From Streptomyces monashensis (GTDB lineage Bacteria > Actinomycetota > Actinomycetes > Streptomycetales > Streptomycetaceae), in contig NZ_MLYO01000081.1 in assembly GCF_001866665.1 (NCBI RefSeq), forward strand, positions 1 through 64,000: a stretch of 64,000 nucleotides of DNA, in the 5' to 3' direction. Positions 9,082-17,320 of this stretch are shown here, in pieces (within the stretch, counting starts at the first letter, position 1; each line of letters opens with the position of its first letter). Both the position numbers and the translations under genes were made by a program. The notes under the pieces are model-generated. The model was not told the origin of the DNA. It saw only the letters and a list, made by a program, of their open reading frames with translations, and did no database searches.

Positions 9082-9511
9082 GTGCGGTCCTTTCTCCTGG
9101 GCTCACATACTCATTGCTCTCCCAGCGTGGTCTGAGCACCGGAGGGAATTTAGCGACTTCACCCCAGACATCCGAAAAGCGGGGCTATATCATCTTAAAC
9201 GGGCCACCACCCCGCCGAGGGTCACGTGTGGGCAGTGCGGCGCTGCACCTGGCTTTGCGCTTCCCGATGACCCCGGGGCGACTTCACCACCGGGCCGCCC
9301 CCTGCGACTTTTCGAGTTAGGTGACACTTGGTCGACCTAACGGCCACTCAGGGTGAGAGCGCCTGTGGTGGCGGCATGTGCGGACATGCCAGTCCCGCCC
9401 GCCACCAACTGCCGCCCCAAGGCTTCCGATTGGACACGGTCGGCGGAGCCGTTTCGTCCGCCCCAGCCATTGCGCACACTGGAGCCCTCGCCACCACAGA
9501 ACGGGATATTC
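9082..9511. other. Intergenic stretch with an inverted repeat
   Basis: No convincing gene was seen. The only clear structure is gttaggt at 9316-9322 paired with acctaac at 9335-9341 across 12 bp. It lies about 170 bp upstream of the small secreted peptide at 9512 and might be a regulator site. Confidence 0.3.
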
Positions 9512-9676
9512 ATGAAGCGTTCGACGCTGTTCCGAAGCATGGTGGCCGCAGTCGCGCTGGCCGGGTTCGCGGTCGCCGGGCTCGGGTTCACGCACGACCA
9601 CGGACCGGGCGACGTCACCGGCGGCCTGGCCCAGCCAGCCGCAGTGCACGGACCGGGCGACTTCAGCGGCGGCTGA
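9512..9676 (+). CDS. Short exported peptide with a duplicated HGPGD motif
   Basis: A 54-residue product starting at ATG 9512 with a basic N-terminus (MKRSTLFRS) and a hydrophobic stretch (VAAVALAGFAVAGLGF), so either a signal peptide or a membrane anchor. The remaining roughly 25 residues contain two copies of a motif, HGPGDVTGG and HGPGDFSGG, separated by LAQPAAV. A Shine-Dalgarno is weak (ACGGGATATTC). No family recognised. Signal plus repeat suggests a genuine small secreted peptide. Confidence 0.5.
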   Translation: MKRSTLFRSMVAAVALAGFAVAGLGFTHDHGPGDVTGGLAQPAAVHGPGDFSGG

Positions 9677-9880
9677 CCGCTGCAACGCAGAAGGCCTCGC
9701 CGCCCGACCTGGGCAGCCGAGCTCGCGACGCAGAGGATCCGGCGAAGCCGCACCGCTGCCATCCGCCAGACGATCAAGACTGCCAACTCCCGCCCACGAC
9801 CAGCGCAAGCACCCCGACCGCGCGTCACACCAGCCCCTGACCAGCACGTTCGAGGATGGCGAAGGCTCAGAGACAGGTTC

Positions 9881-10152
9881 TCAGCGCCGCGGGGGTGCAG
9901 CTGGCAGAAGGGCCGCAACCGCGCGGAGGGTTGCCTGAAGAGATTCATGGACCGTCACGTCCGGGCGCACGTGCCGCAGTTGTTCCACCACGTCCAGGCT
10001 GCGCGGGTAGTGGGGGTGTACGCCGACCGCGAGGCGGGTGCCACGGGCGGCATGGGCTCCCAGCTCGTACAGGGCGATGGGCTGGACGGCGCCCGAGCAG
10101 AACCAGAACAGGATGACGTCGGCGATGCGCAGGTGCTCGTACTCCCAGCCCA
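9881..10152 (-). pseudogene. Nucleoside 2-deoxyribosyltransferase-like C-terminal fragment
   Basis: The minus-strand translation WEYEHLRIADVILFWFC, then PIALYELGAHAARG and VGVHPHYPRSLDVVEQL matches the conserved block of the nucleoside 2-deoxyribosyltransferase-like family (ADxILFWF...PIALYELG). The expected N-terminal Rossmann strand is absent. Immediately upstream, in another frame, is an epoxide hydrolase fragment, so two unrelated genes were fused. Confidence 0.65.
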
Positions 10153-10265
10153 GGCGCGGGCGGTGCGGCTGACGCCCCAACCGCGCTCGCGAGTCGGGCC
10201 GGAGAAGGCGTACCCGGGCAGGGAGGGCGCGACGACGTGAAAGGCGTAGATCGAGCGCGTGGAGA
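10149..10265 (-). pseudogene. Epoxide hydrolase (alpha/beta hydrolase) internal fragment
   Basis: In a different minus-strand frame from its neighbour, this segment reads IYAFHVVAPSLPGYAFSGP followed by RGWGVSRTARAW. This is the conserved strand and oxyanion region of the EPHX1-like epoxide hydrolase family (FHVVxPSLPGYGFSG...GWG). Only about 38 codons remain. Both the N-terminus and the catalytic Asp region are missing. Confidence 0.6.
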
Positions 10266-10571
10266 ACTCCAGCGCAGGGCATGAGGGCGATCTCCCTCCT
10301 CACGCTTACCTCTGCGACGAAATAAGGGAGTTCGGCAGGAATGGCCGGGTAGCCGGAGCGCATTGCTGCTGGGCCGTTCCTGCGCACGCATTGCCACCTT
10401 TAGCACCGGATCCCCGGTTAGCGAAGCAGGAGATCCTCCGGATCATTGTCCTTCTATCGCCGCTCGTTCAGCCCGCGGAAGGGCGCCCTCGTGTCCAAGT
10501 TGGGCCCGGTCCGTGTCGGCTGCTGTCCGCTTGGTCCGGGCCTGTCGGTGGGGGATGGCACACTCACCGGC

Positions 10572-11186
10572 ATGAAGACGATTGAAGCGATCGAAGCGGT
10601 TTTGAAGGCGAACGATCCGGAGGGGGAGCCCGGGTACCTGGGCGAGTTCACGCTGGCCGGGCGGCTGTTGAGCCGCGGGGAGATTGCGGTGTGCGGGCTC
10701 GACGGCGGGGACTTCTTCACGTTCGACGACGTCGCCGACGGGCTGCACGAGGTGTATCTGGCGTTCGACTGGGACGACGAGCGAGGCGCGGCCGTCTCCG
10801 CGGTCGCGCTGGTCGCCGGCGGTGCCACCCCGGAGGCGTTGATAGGTGCGAGCTGGGAGGAGGTGTCGGACGACGTCAACCAGCTGAGCGAGGATGCGTC
10901 CGCGATCTACTCCAGCACCCCGGACAACCTGGTCATCGGCGGGGCTCTTCAACGGACCGCCGGGTTTGCCGGGGGCGAGGACCCCGTGGCCCAGGCCGTG
11001 GCCGAGTTCGAGGCGCAGCAGGACGCCGGCTCCCGGACCCCGGTGCTCGATGTCGTTGTCGACCCGGCGAGCGGCGCGAATGCCCTGGTCTTCCCCACCT
11101 GCGACTTCACGTCGAACAGCATCCTGGTCGGTCGGGACGAGAGTGGTACGGGCATCGGGATCTTCTGGTCCAACTTCGACGGGTGA
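10572..11186 (+). CDS. Hypothetical acidic protein, 204 aa
   Basis: It starts at ATG 10572 (MKTIEAIEAVLKAND). The protein is strongly acidic with many Asp, Glu and Gly, has no membrane segment, and shows good actinobacterial codon use. Segments such as DGLHEVYLAFDWDDERG and VGRDESGTGIGIFWSNF look like a folded alpha/beta protein. Family not recognised. Confidence 0.65.
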   Translation: MKTIEAIEAVLKANDPEGEPGYLGEFTLAGRLLSRGEIAVCGLDGGDFFTFDDVADGLHEVYLAFDWDDERGAAVSAVALVAGGATPEALIGASWEEVSDDVNQLSEDASAIYSSTPDNLVIGGALQRTAGFAGGEDPVAQAVAEFEAQQDAGSRTPVLDVVVDPASGANALVFPTCDFTSNSILVGRDESGTGIGIFWSNFDG

Positions 11187-11255
11187 TGTTCGGCGGGGTG
11201 TTGGGGCAGGCATTCGAACCGTGGTGTTCAAGAAGAGCGACCTCTCCACGGCGTA

Positions 11256-11309
11256 GGGTCTGCTGCACGATCGGGTGACATCTCGTCACCCAAACCTGCA
11301 GCAGATCCC
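11256..11309. repeat. Nested inverted repeats (possible hairpin)
   Basis: An outer pair, gggtctgctgca (11256-11267) and tgcagcagatccc (11297-11309), pairs with one bulged base. An inner pair, gggtga (11273-11278) and tcaccc (11286-11291), lies inside it. RNA or DNA could fold into a long hairpin. It lies 70 bp past the gene ending at 11186 and could act as its terminator, though no T-run follows. Confidence 0.4.
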
Positions 11310-11313
11310 TTGT

Positions 11314-11414
11314 CTTGTCTTGTCGCTTGTCGGCTCGCAGGTCAGACGTGGTTTTCGTTCCCACGGTAGGCACGGACGTGTCCTTGTCCTGCGGGCGACA
11401 AGCGACAAGACAAG
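11314..11414. repeat. 19-bp perfect inverted repeat
   Basis: cttgtcttgtcgcttgtcg at 11314-11332 is repeated exactly as its reverse complement at 11396-11414, with a 63-bp spacer. The arms are built from TTGTC units, and two further units (cttgt) flank them. It lies just ahead of the frameshifted gene at 11450. It could be a paired regulator site or a remnant of a mobile-element end. Confidence 0.5.
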
Positions 11415-11449
11415 CGGGCGCCGGCGGAGCGGGTTGGGACGATCAAGAG

Positions 11450-11882
11450 ATGGCCGAAACGAGCAGTGCGGGCGGCGGCTCCTTCCGGCGCGAGACCGAG
11501 CGGGTCGTCGACGAAATCGCCCAGGAGCTCCGCTCCTCGGACGACGGGGCAGCCCGGTTCTCCAGCCTCTCCCCGGCACGCCGGCAGGAGGTGTGCTGCG
11601 GGACGTCGCCGGCTACGCGATGCAAGCGCAGATCACGGCAGCGGACGGCCGCGCGGGGGTGACGCGGTCCGGGGTGAAGCCCACGGCCAACCTCTCAGTG
11701 ACGATCTGCATGGACCCGCCCGGCTACGGATTCGCCCACGTGCCCGCCGACGAGCACGTGAACGCGTTCCTCGTACTCGTCTCGCGTTCGCCGTCGCCGA
11801 CACCCGGTGCAGGCAGACCTACTGCAAGGCCACCTGCGCACACGCATGGCACCACCTGCCCGCGCTCTCCAAGGAGCCGTAA
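11450..11882 (+). pseudogene. Unrecognised protein, two apparent frameshifts
   Basis: A coherent protein can be assembled only by changing frame twice. MAETSSAGGGSFRRETERVV runs to LSPARRQEV; the next frame gives DVAGYAMQAQITAADG through PPGYGFAHVPADEHVNAFL; the third ends with FAVADTRCRQTYCKATCAH and a stop at 11882. Each piece has good coding character and they abut near 11590 and 11780. Either the gene has decayed or the sequence has two small indels. The C-terminal Cys/His cluster (CRQTYCKATCAHAWHH) might bind a metal. Confidence 0.5.
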
Positions 11883-12104
11883 CAGCGGCTGCTCCCCGCT
11901 GGAGCCGACGCAGCCAACAGAGACCGCCAGGAACCACCGTGCACAAGAAGCACAGCTACCCCGCCACGTACCCGGCCACAGCCACCCGCTGACAACCAAC
12001 CGCCGCCACCGCACCACCCATTCACACCGCCGAACAAGCGAAGCTCCGGCCTCCCGTCACACGTCCCGATTCGGCTCCTGCTGAGGGCGTGGCAGGATCG
12101 TCCC

Positions 12105-12542
12105 ATGGCGCACTCCTGGCCCAGCCACCTCGACGTCGGAGCGGTCCGCTTCGCCCGGCCGACCGCGAAGTACGACGAGGTCCTCGTCTTCTACCGTGAC
12201 GTCCTCGGCCTGCCGGTGCTCGCCCAATGGCGCGGCCACCAGGGCTACGACGGCGTCGTCCTCGGCCTGCCAGGCACCCCGGTGCACATGGAACTGCTGC
12301 AGCACGGCGACCCACCCCGCATCCCCGAGCCGCACCCGGAGAACCAGTTGGTGCTCTACCTTCGCGGCCCCGAAGCCGTCGCGGTCGCCACCAGGAGGCT
12401 CACCGACTTCGGGTACAGCCCGGTCCCCGCCGCGAACCCCTACTGGCCGGAACACAGCGCCGTTCTCTTCGAGGACCCGGACGGCTGGCAGGTCGTGCTG
12501 GCGCCCTGGGTTTTCGGCGAAGAACCCCCACCGGCCGGTTGA
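12105..12542 (+). CDS. VOC (glyoxalase/bleomycin-resistance fold) family protein
   Basis: Protein of 145 residues. It has the paired beta-alpha-beta-beta-beta layout: VGAVRFARP and LVFYRDVLGLPVL in the first half, then VLYLRGPEAV and LFEDPDGWQVVLAPW in the second. The FEDPDG turn with the following Trp is typical of the family. Members bind a divalent metal and act as isomerases, dioxygenases or drug-binding proteins, and the substrate is unknown here. A second-half start is unlikely because the first Met gives a complete two-module domain. Confidence 0.8.
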   Translation: MAHSWPSHLDVGAVRFARPTAKYDEVLVFYRDVLGLPVLAQWRGHQGYDGVVLGLPGTPVHMELLQHGDPPRIPEPHPENQLVLYLRGPEAVAVATRRLTDFGYSPVPAANPYWPEHSAVLFEDPDGWQVVLAPWVFGEEPPPAG

Positions 12543-12962
12543 GTCGAGCGAAGGATCCAGCGCTCGCCCCAGGCCGCCCAGGTCTCGGCTGTGCCCTCGA
12601 TCGCGGGCATGCTGCCGTGCTTGGACAGCGACGGCGGGTCGCAGTGGCCGAGCGAGGCGACGGCTCGTTGTATGTCGTGCAGGGAGCCGGTGGGCCAACG
12701 AGCCCACGCCGAGTCCTTCCGCAGCCGGGCGAAGGCGTCCGTGGTCAGGCTGTGGGTGGGCGCCATGGGGTGCCGGTGAAGGCGTCGCGGATGGCGTGCA
12801 TGGCTGTGAGCCCGTCGACCCCAGGAAGTGCGGTTTGTCGTTGCAGGGCTGTGACGGGACGGGGAGATTGTTGTCGAGAACGGTCGAAAGGATGGCATGC
12901 ACGGGATAGGCGTGACCTGCCTGTTTCCACGTCATCTGCTCTTTCTGGGGGGATCGGTTCTG
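12543..12962. other. 420-bp stretch with a weak minus-strand coding remnant
   Basis: On the minus strand, between about 12545 and 12760, a frame reads WARWPTGSLHDIQRAVASLG and later GTAETWAAWGERWILRS, which looks like degraded coding sequence. No family was recognised and no start or stop fits well. The remainder holds only the ribosome site for the lipoprotein gene. Confidence 0.3.
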
Positions 12963-13520
12963 ATGCGTTCTACTAAGCCTCGCGCGATGGCTTCGGCCGC
13001 TGTCGCGTTGTCCGCCGTGTTTCTGCTCGGCGCGTGCAGTAGTACCGGTACTGGTTCTGGGACTGGTTCGGTTCATGCGGGCGGTTCGGCTGCAGCGGCT
13101 CCAGGCGGGGCTCAGCCGGCGGCAGCCGCGGCTGCAGGCGATGGTCAGACAGTGACGGCTGCGTCTGCGAAGATCGCCGGCTGCCGGAACCTGGTCGCGA
13201 CAGCAGCGGTCAAGACGGCGGTCACCCGCGCGTACACCAGCCACAACTCCCTTTTCCGCCACATCAAACCGCGCCCGGGGCAGTTCCTGTACGGGCAGTG
13301 CGGGGACACGCGGTACGCCGCGACCGCCTTCGAACTCACCCCGGGCGCGACGCACCAGGAGCAGGTCGGCATCCAGGACGACGGCAGCGCGCGCAAGTAC
13401 TTCATCCTCCGGGACGGCCGGCCCTGGGGTTACAGCCACAGCGCTGCCCCGTTCAGCGGCGGCTGCGTCGGAATCCCCCGGGAGCTCTCCCAGCTGTGGG
13501 ACAACTGCCCCTCGGAATGA
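12963..13520 (+). CDS. Lipoprotein
   Basis: Protein of 185 residues. The N-terminus MRSTKPRAMASAAVALSAVF ends in the lipobox LLGAC, so Cys21 to Cys24 region is lipidated after signal peptidase II cleavage. A Gly/Ser/Ala-rich linker of about 45 residues follows. The C-terminal domain of roughly 125 residues has paired Cys (AGCRNL, YGQCGD, GGCVGI, DNCPSE), probably disulfide-bonded outside the cell. GGGGGGATCGG upstream supports the ATG at 12963. The ligand or partner is unknown. Confidence 0.75.
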   Translation: MRSTKPRAMASAAVALSAVFLLGACSSTGTGSGTGSVHAGGSAAAAPGGAQPAAAAAAGDGQTVTAASAKIAGCRNLVATAAVKTAVTRAYTSHNSLFRHIKPRPGQFLYGQCGDTRYAATAFELTPGATHQEQVGIQDDGSARKYFILRDGRPWGYSHSAAPFSGGCVGIPRELSQLWDNCPSE

Positions 13521-13559
13521 CGACTGACCGGTGCCGTGGGGTGCTCAGCTCGAGCGGCT

Positions 13560-13693
13560 CCCGGCCGTCGTGCCGCACCACTGGTGCGTCGCTTTGGCTT
13601 CTCCTTGCGGGCGCCGCCGTTCTTCTTCGCAGCCTGACGGGCCGCGACCAGGGCCTGGCGCGCGAGGTCGACCCCGCTCAGTTCGCCGCTCAC
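13560..13693 (-). pseudogene. DciA-like (DUF721) protein, N-terminal fragment
   Basis: From GTG 13693 the minus strand reads SGELSGVDLARQALVAARQA, then AAKKNGG and KEKPKRRT, closely resembling the N-terminus of the actinobacterial DciA (DUF721) protein, the predicted helicase loader. The conserved DUF721 core is lost; the frame then runs antisense to the lipoprotein gene. Its start overlaps the stop of the upstream gene by four bases (GTGA), so the two were translationally coupled. An accessory-element copy is likely rather than the chromosomal gene next to gyrB. Confidence 0.5.
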
Positions 13694-14103
13694 GCGATCA
13701 CCGTCCCGGCCGGCTCGCCGTCCAGCGGGCGCGCGGCCAGCTCGGTCAGCCGGGCCGCCCACGTCGCGGCCGCGGCCTGCTCGGTGCGGACCGCCGTCTG
13801 CTCGCGCAACTGCTCCAGCCGCGTCGCCAGCAGGTATTCGGCCGTGCGCTCCCGGGCAGCGTCGGCGGCCTTCGTCGCAGCGGCGACGGCGTCCGCACCG
13901 TTCGGGTTGTGCTTGTACCAGCGGCGGCCCTGTTCGGTCTTGTACGCCCGGCGGGCTTCCGCCTCGGCTTCCTCGGTACGGCCCGGCCGCCCCAGGGCGC
14001 TGCTGCGGTATTTCGGTAGGGCCTGCTGCACCGACTGGAGGGCGTTGAAGGCAAGCACGGAGGCCGCCGCGACCGGGTCTGCCTCCAGCTCGCCCGGCTC
14101 CAT
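13690..14103 (-). CDS. Helical hypothetical protein (C-terminal part of a decayed gene)
   Basis: A 137-residue frame starting MEPGELEADPVAAASVLAF. Long charged Ala/Glu/Arg stretches (EEAEAEARRAYKTEQGRRW, RLEQLREQTAVRTEQAAAA) predict extended helices or coiled coil. Just upstream are a stop and a frameshift that separate it from a zinc-ribbon segment, so it is probably the C-terminal part of a larger original protein. Its stop overlaps the DciA-like GTG start, which suggests a replication-related module, by inference only. Confidence 0.45.
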   Translation of the reverse strand: MEPGELEADPVAAASVLAFNALQSVQQALPKYRSSALGRPGRTEEAEAEARRAYKTEQGRRWYKHNPNGADAVAAATKAADAARERTAEYLLATRLEQLREQTAVRTEQAAAATWAARLTELAARPLDGEPAGTVIA

Positions 14104-14109
14104 CAGCTC

Positions 14110-14340
14110 AAGAAACTACCCGAGGGCGGCCTCGATGTCGGCCTCCAGCGTCGCGCGGACGTCAGCGGTGACGGCGGCGACGTCGCCGGGTCAGTCAGGT
14201 CGGCCGCCCAGGTGGCCGCGACCATCCCGGCCTCCAGGACCAGGGCCTCGATCCGGCGCCGGTAGCCGCACGCCTCGCACAGCCCGGCCGAACGCTGCTG
14301 CCCGCAGTCCTCGCACGGCAGCGCCTGCGCTCAGCGGTCG
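14110..14340 (-). pseudogene. Zinc-ribbon fragment upstream of the helical protein
   Basis: The minus-strand frame reads ALPCEDCGQQRSAGLCEACG (two CxxC pairs) then YRRRIEALVLEAGMVAATWA. Around 14185 the frame must shift to continue as VAAVTADVRATLEADIEAAL, which ends at a stop just before the 14103 Met. The parts appear to be one former gene with a Cys4 zinc finger followed by helices. Function unknown. Confidence 0.45.
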
Positions 14341-14523
14341 CCGCGACCGTAGGTGTATCGCGGATGCGCCGCCACTGCAGTCGTGACAGCCGTGTTCGCG
14401 CCTCCTGCCTCCATCCGGCGGACCTTTGAGGTATCCCGAGCGTCGCACCGCAGTGGGGTGGGTCAGTGGGGCCCGGTGTCCGGGAGGTCGATGGGGCTTT
14501 GTTCCTTTCGTACTTCGCGATGC

Positions 14524-15345
14524 TCAGGCACTGAGCTGCCGACTGACAGCTTGGTGGGCCAGCGTCCATAGCGCTCGGGTTTTCGGCGAATCCTCGACCA
14601 GGTCCTCCACGCGTTGCCACGCGCCTCGCAGTCTCGTGAACGCCTCGCTCCGGCTTGCGTCCAAGGCGCCGCAGGCGCGCAGGGTCTCCGCTGCTTTGGC
14701 GACCCGCCGTCTGCCCGCCCGGCCGTCGCGCAGCCCTTTCCACAAGTGCGTCATGCGGGCCTTCCCAAGCAGGTCGACGGCGTGGGCCAGCGGCATGGTG
14801 ACCTTCCCGTTGAACAGGTCTTCTCCCGCCCGCTTGGTCGCCGTTCCTCCGCGTACCACGCCGTCGAGGTCCAGGACGTCGTCGATGACCTGGTAGGAAA
14901 CTCCCACCGCCTCCCCGAACGCCCCGAGAGCGGCCTGCACGTCCTCACCGGCGCCGGCGAGCAGTGCTCCCGTCTCCATGCACGCGCGCACCGGCGCGCC
15001 CGACTTCAACCGGTGCGTCAGCCGGACCAAATGCTGTACCTCACGGCCGCAGCCTGCCGCCACCGCGGCGTCCATCTCCGCGCGGTGCCCTTCCAGGTCC
15101 AGGCCCTGGCCGGCGTGGGCCGAGCGCAGCACGCCCAGGCAGGTCTCCGTGACGGCGGCACGCAATACGACATCACCGGGAACCGTGTACCGAAGGGCCT
15201 GGTCGAAGGTGAAGTACGCCGCGGTTCCGGCGTTCACGGCGGTGGCGATCCCGAAGACGGCATGCGCGGGTGCCCGGCCACGCCGCAGGATCGCCCGGTC
15301 CTGCACGTCGTCCACGATGAGTGAACCGGTGTGCATCAGTTCCAT
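14524..15345 (-). pseudogene. Polyprenyl diphosphate synthase, N-terminally truncated
   Basis: The 273-residue frame begins at MELMHTGSLIVDDVQD. It carries the first Asp-rich motif (DDVQD) and the second (DDVLD in YQVIDDVLDLDG), which bind Mg-diphosphate in trans-type prenyl synthases such as geranylgeranyl diphosphate synthase. The normal N-terminal 80-100 residues, including the GGKxxRP isoprenyl-diphosphate-binding motif, are missing. It is therefore probably inactive. The truncation point coincides with an N-terminally truncated ABC ATPase on the other strand. Confidence 0.8.
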
Positions 15346-15660
15346 CGCCGCCGCGAGGGGGGTGTACCGCCATCAGCGGGTCCACACGCTCAGCGCCGGC
15401 ACCCGCCAGAAACTGAATCTCACCCTCGCGCTCATGCACAGCCCCCGGCTGCTGCTCCTGGACGAGCCTTATCAAGGCTTCGACTGGGAGACATACCTGC
15501 GGTTCTGGGACGTCGCCCGAACTCTGCGGGAGAGCGGCTGCTCGGTCCTGGTGGTCTCCCACCTCGCCTACGACACCGAACGCCTCGATGCCGTATACCA
15601 GCTCACAGGCGGGTCCCTGCACGACGCTAGGCAGCTCGCCGGCACTACCCGTGGGGGCGA
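15345..15660 (+). pseudogene. ABC transporter ATPase, C-terminal fragment
   Basis: The plus-strand frame reads LSAGTRQKLNLTLALMH (the ABC signature, a variant of LSGGQ), RLLLLDEPYQGFD (Walker B and D-loop) and LVVSHL (switch His). Walker A and the Q-loop are missing because the start was removed together with that of the prenyl synthase. It is followed by the membrane permease fragment, as in a normal ABC-2 export pair. Confidence 0.8.
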
Positions 15661-15945
15661 GTATGGCTGTGCTTTGTCACCGCGGTCCGCTTCGCCGTCC
15701 TCGCGCAGTTGCGCAACCGCCTCGCGCTGGCCCTGGTCGTCTTCTTCATCCCCCTCTGGCTCTCCCTCGCCTACACCGTGAGCGCCAAGACGCCCGTTCC
15801 CTTCTTCCTGCGTGCGGCCGACCGGACCATCACCGTCGACGGCAACATCCTCATCCAGCTCACAGGGGCCCTGCACTCCCTGGCGCTGATCATCGGATTC
15901 ATGATGTTCCTCGCCACCTCCCAGTCCGCGGAGTTCGACAGCCGA
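15660..15945 (+). pseudogene. ABC-2 type permease, N-terminal fragment
   Basis: The frame FVTAVRFAVLAQLRNRLALA continues into hydrophobic LALVVFFIPLWLSLAYTV and GALHSLALIIGFMMFLA, typical first membrane spans of ABC-2 permeases with the loop between them. After about 15945 homology is lost where a minus-strand secreted protein begins, so the remaining four spans are missing. It would have worked with the adjacent ATPase. Confidence 0.6.
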
Positions 15946-15949
15946 CACG

Positions 15950-16237
15950 GGAGAGTCACGCCGTCGAAGTCGGCCGTAATCCGCGCGCTAGCGATACTGG
16001 CCTCGGTGTTGTCGTTGCACTGGCCATCCTGGCCCTGGTAGGAGACGTGCTGCTGACGCGGCCACAGCTGCACGCCAGGACTGAAGTGGGTCTCGCCGGA
16101 CGCCGAGCACGACACGCTCACGTTCGGCGCGGCACTCGCGCCCGCCGGAGAGCGGCGAGGGCCGCGTCGGCGGACAGAGCGGCACAGGCGACAGCGACGG
16201 CGAGACGACGGGTACGGAAGCGGGCAGCACGAAACAT
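15950..16237 (-). pseudogene. Secreted protein, frameshifted and 3' truncated
   Basis: ATG at 16237 starts a signal peptide (MFRAARFRTRRLAVAVA, then CAALSADAALAA). Near 16150 the frame must shift to give APNVSVSCSASGETHFSPG and QDGQCNDNTEASIASARI, a plausible mature extracellular domain with paired Cys. The end is lost where it meets the ABC permease fragment, which is also truncated. This is a tail-to-tail deletion joint. Confidence 0.5.
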
Positions 16238-16855
16238 GGGTGTTCCTTCCCAAAGAACGAGGGCCGGCCACGGCCGACCGCGAACACACCCAGACTCTCG
16301 ACTACACACAGCAACATCAATACTACAACTGGTAGCGCTCAAAGACGTCGGTGCACATGCCAACGCCACCCACTCCCCCGGCCCGGCCCAACCGCCAACT
16401 CGGCGCTTCCGCACGCCTCTTGCTCCGCGGACACCACCGCCGGCAGTCGTAGGAACAACCGCACCGTGCACAGAACCGAACACCGGACAGCCGACGTTCG
16501 GACTCATCCGGTTCCGGTGTCCCGCATCCCCGCGAACGGACAACGTGGTGCTCTGCCCAGATGCGGTCACTGCCGTGGAGGTTGCCGATGAACGAGCCCG
16601 TGCGACGGCAACTGACCACCAGCTTCCCGCTCGCGATCAGCGAGTCTCATCGTCGCGGAAGTACATCTCGCCGCGGCCCTCGGCCGCGATGTCGCGCAAC
16701 TGCTGCTGCGCAGAGGACGGCGCACCGGCGGCCGAGCAGTGAGCGGGCTCCGGTCGGGCACGGGCGAGGACCTTGACCACGGCCTCGACCAGGGCGGCGA
16801 GTCATCCGGTACGGGCACGCACCCAGGAACCACCACCTCACCGGTGGGCCGGCGG
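16238..16855. other. 618 bp without a recognisable gene
   Basis: Open frames exist on both strands but have repetitive Pro/Arg-rich translations and no homologous motifs. No hairpin with a T-run, operator or transposon end was recognised. Confidence 0.4.
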
Positions 16856-17320
16856 CTACCAGGGCATGGTGTGGTCCTGGTAGTCGAGGTACTTCAGGCC
16901 CGGCTCGCCGCGGTGTCGGTCGATGGTGTCAGCGATCCCGGGGACGACCTGATCAGCCGTCAGGGGTGCATCAGGACCGCCCAGTTCGGTGCGGACGTGG
17001 CCGGGGCACATCAGCAGCAGGCTGTGCGCGGCGTCGGCGTACCGTGCGGCGTAGCTGCGCATCAGCTGGTTGAGGGCGGACTTGCTGGCCCGGTAGGCGT
17101 CCTGGCCGCCGCGGGTGTTGTGGGCGAGGCTGCCCTGCCGGGAGGACATCACGCCGATGGTGCCGTCCGCGACGACCAGCGGGCGCAGCGCCTCGACGAC
17201 GCGCATCGGGCTCAGCGCGTTGGTGACCATGACGTCGGTGAACATCTCCGTGGGGACGTCGGCGATCGGCAGGTCGCCGTGGGTGATGCCGGCGTTGACG
17301 AAGAGCATCGAGCGGGAGTT
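16856..17320 (-). pseudogene. Short-chain dehydrogenase, N-terminally truncated
   Basis: The frame contains FVNAGI (the NAG motif), then the catalytic Ser region GVMSSRQGS and YRASKSALNQ (YxxxK) with the C-terminal LLLMCPGHVRTELGG. The N-terminal TGxxxGxG nucleotide-binding motif and about 75 residues are missing. Its start side abuts the truncated LysR gene. In Streptomyces such oxidoreductases are often divergent from a LysR regulator, so this looks like a pair that lost its shared control region. Confidence 0.8.

Noticed and set aside
14524..15345. Functional prenyl synthase starting at the internal Met
   Set aside because: Both Asp-rich motifs are there, but the N-terminal substrate-binding part is missing at a clear joint, so activity is unlikely.
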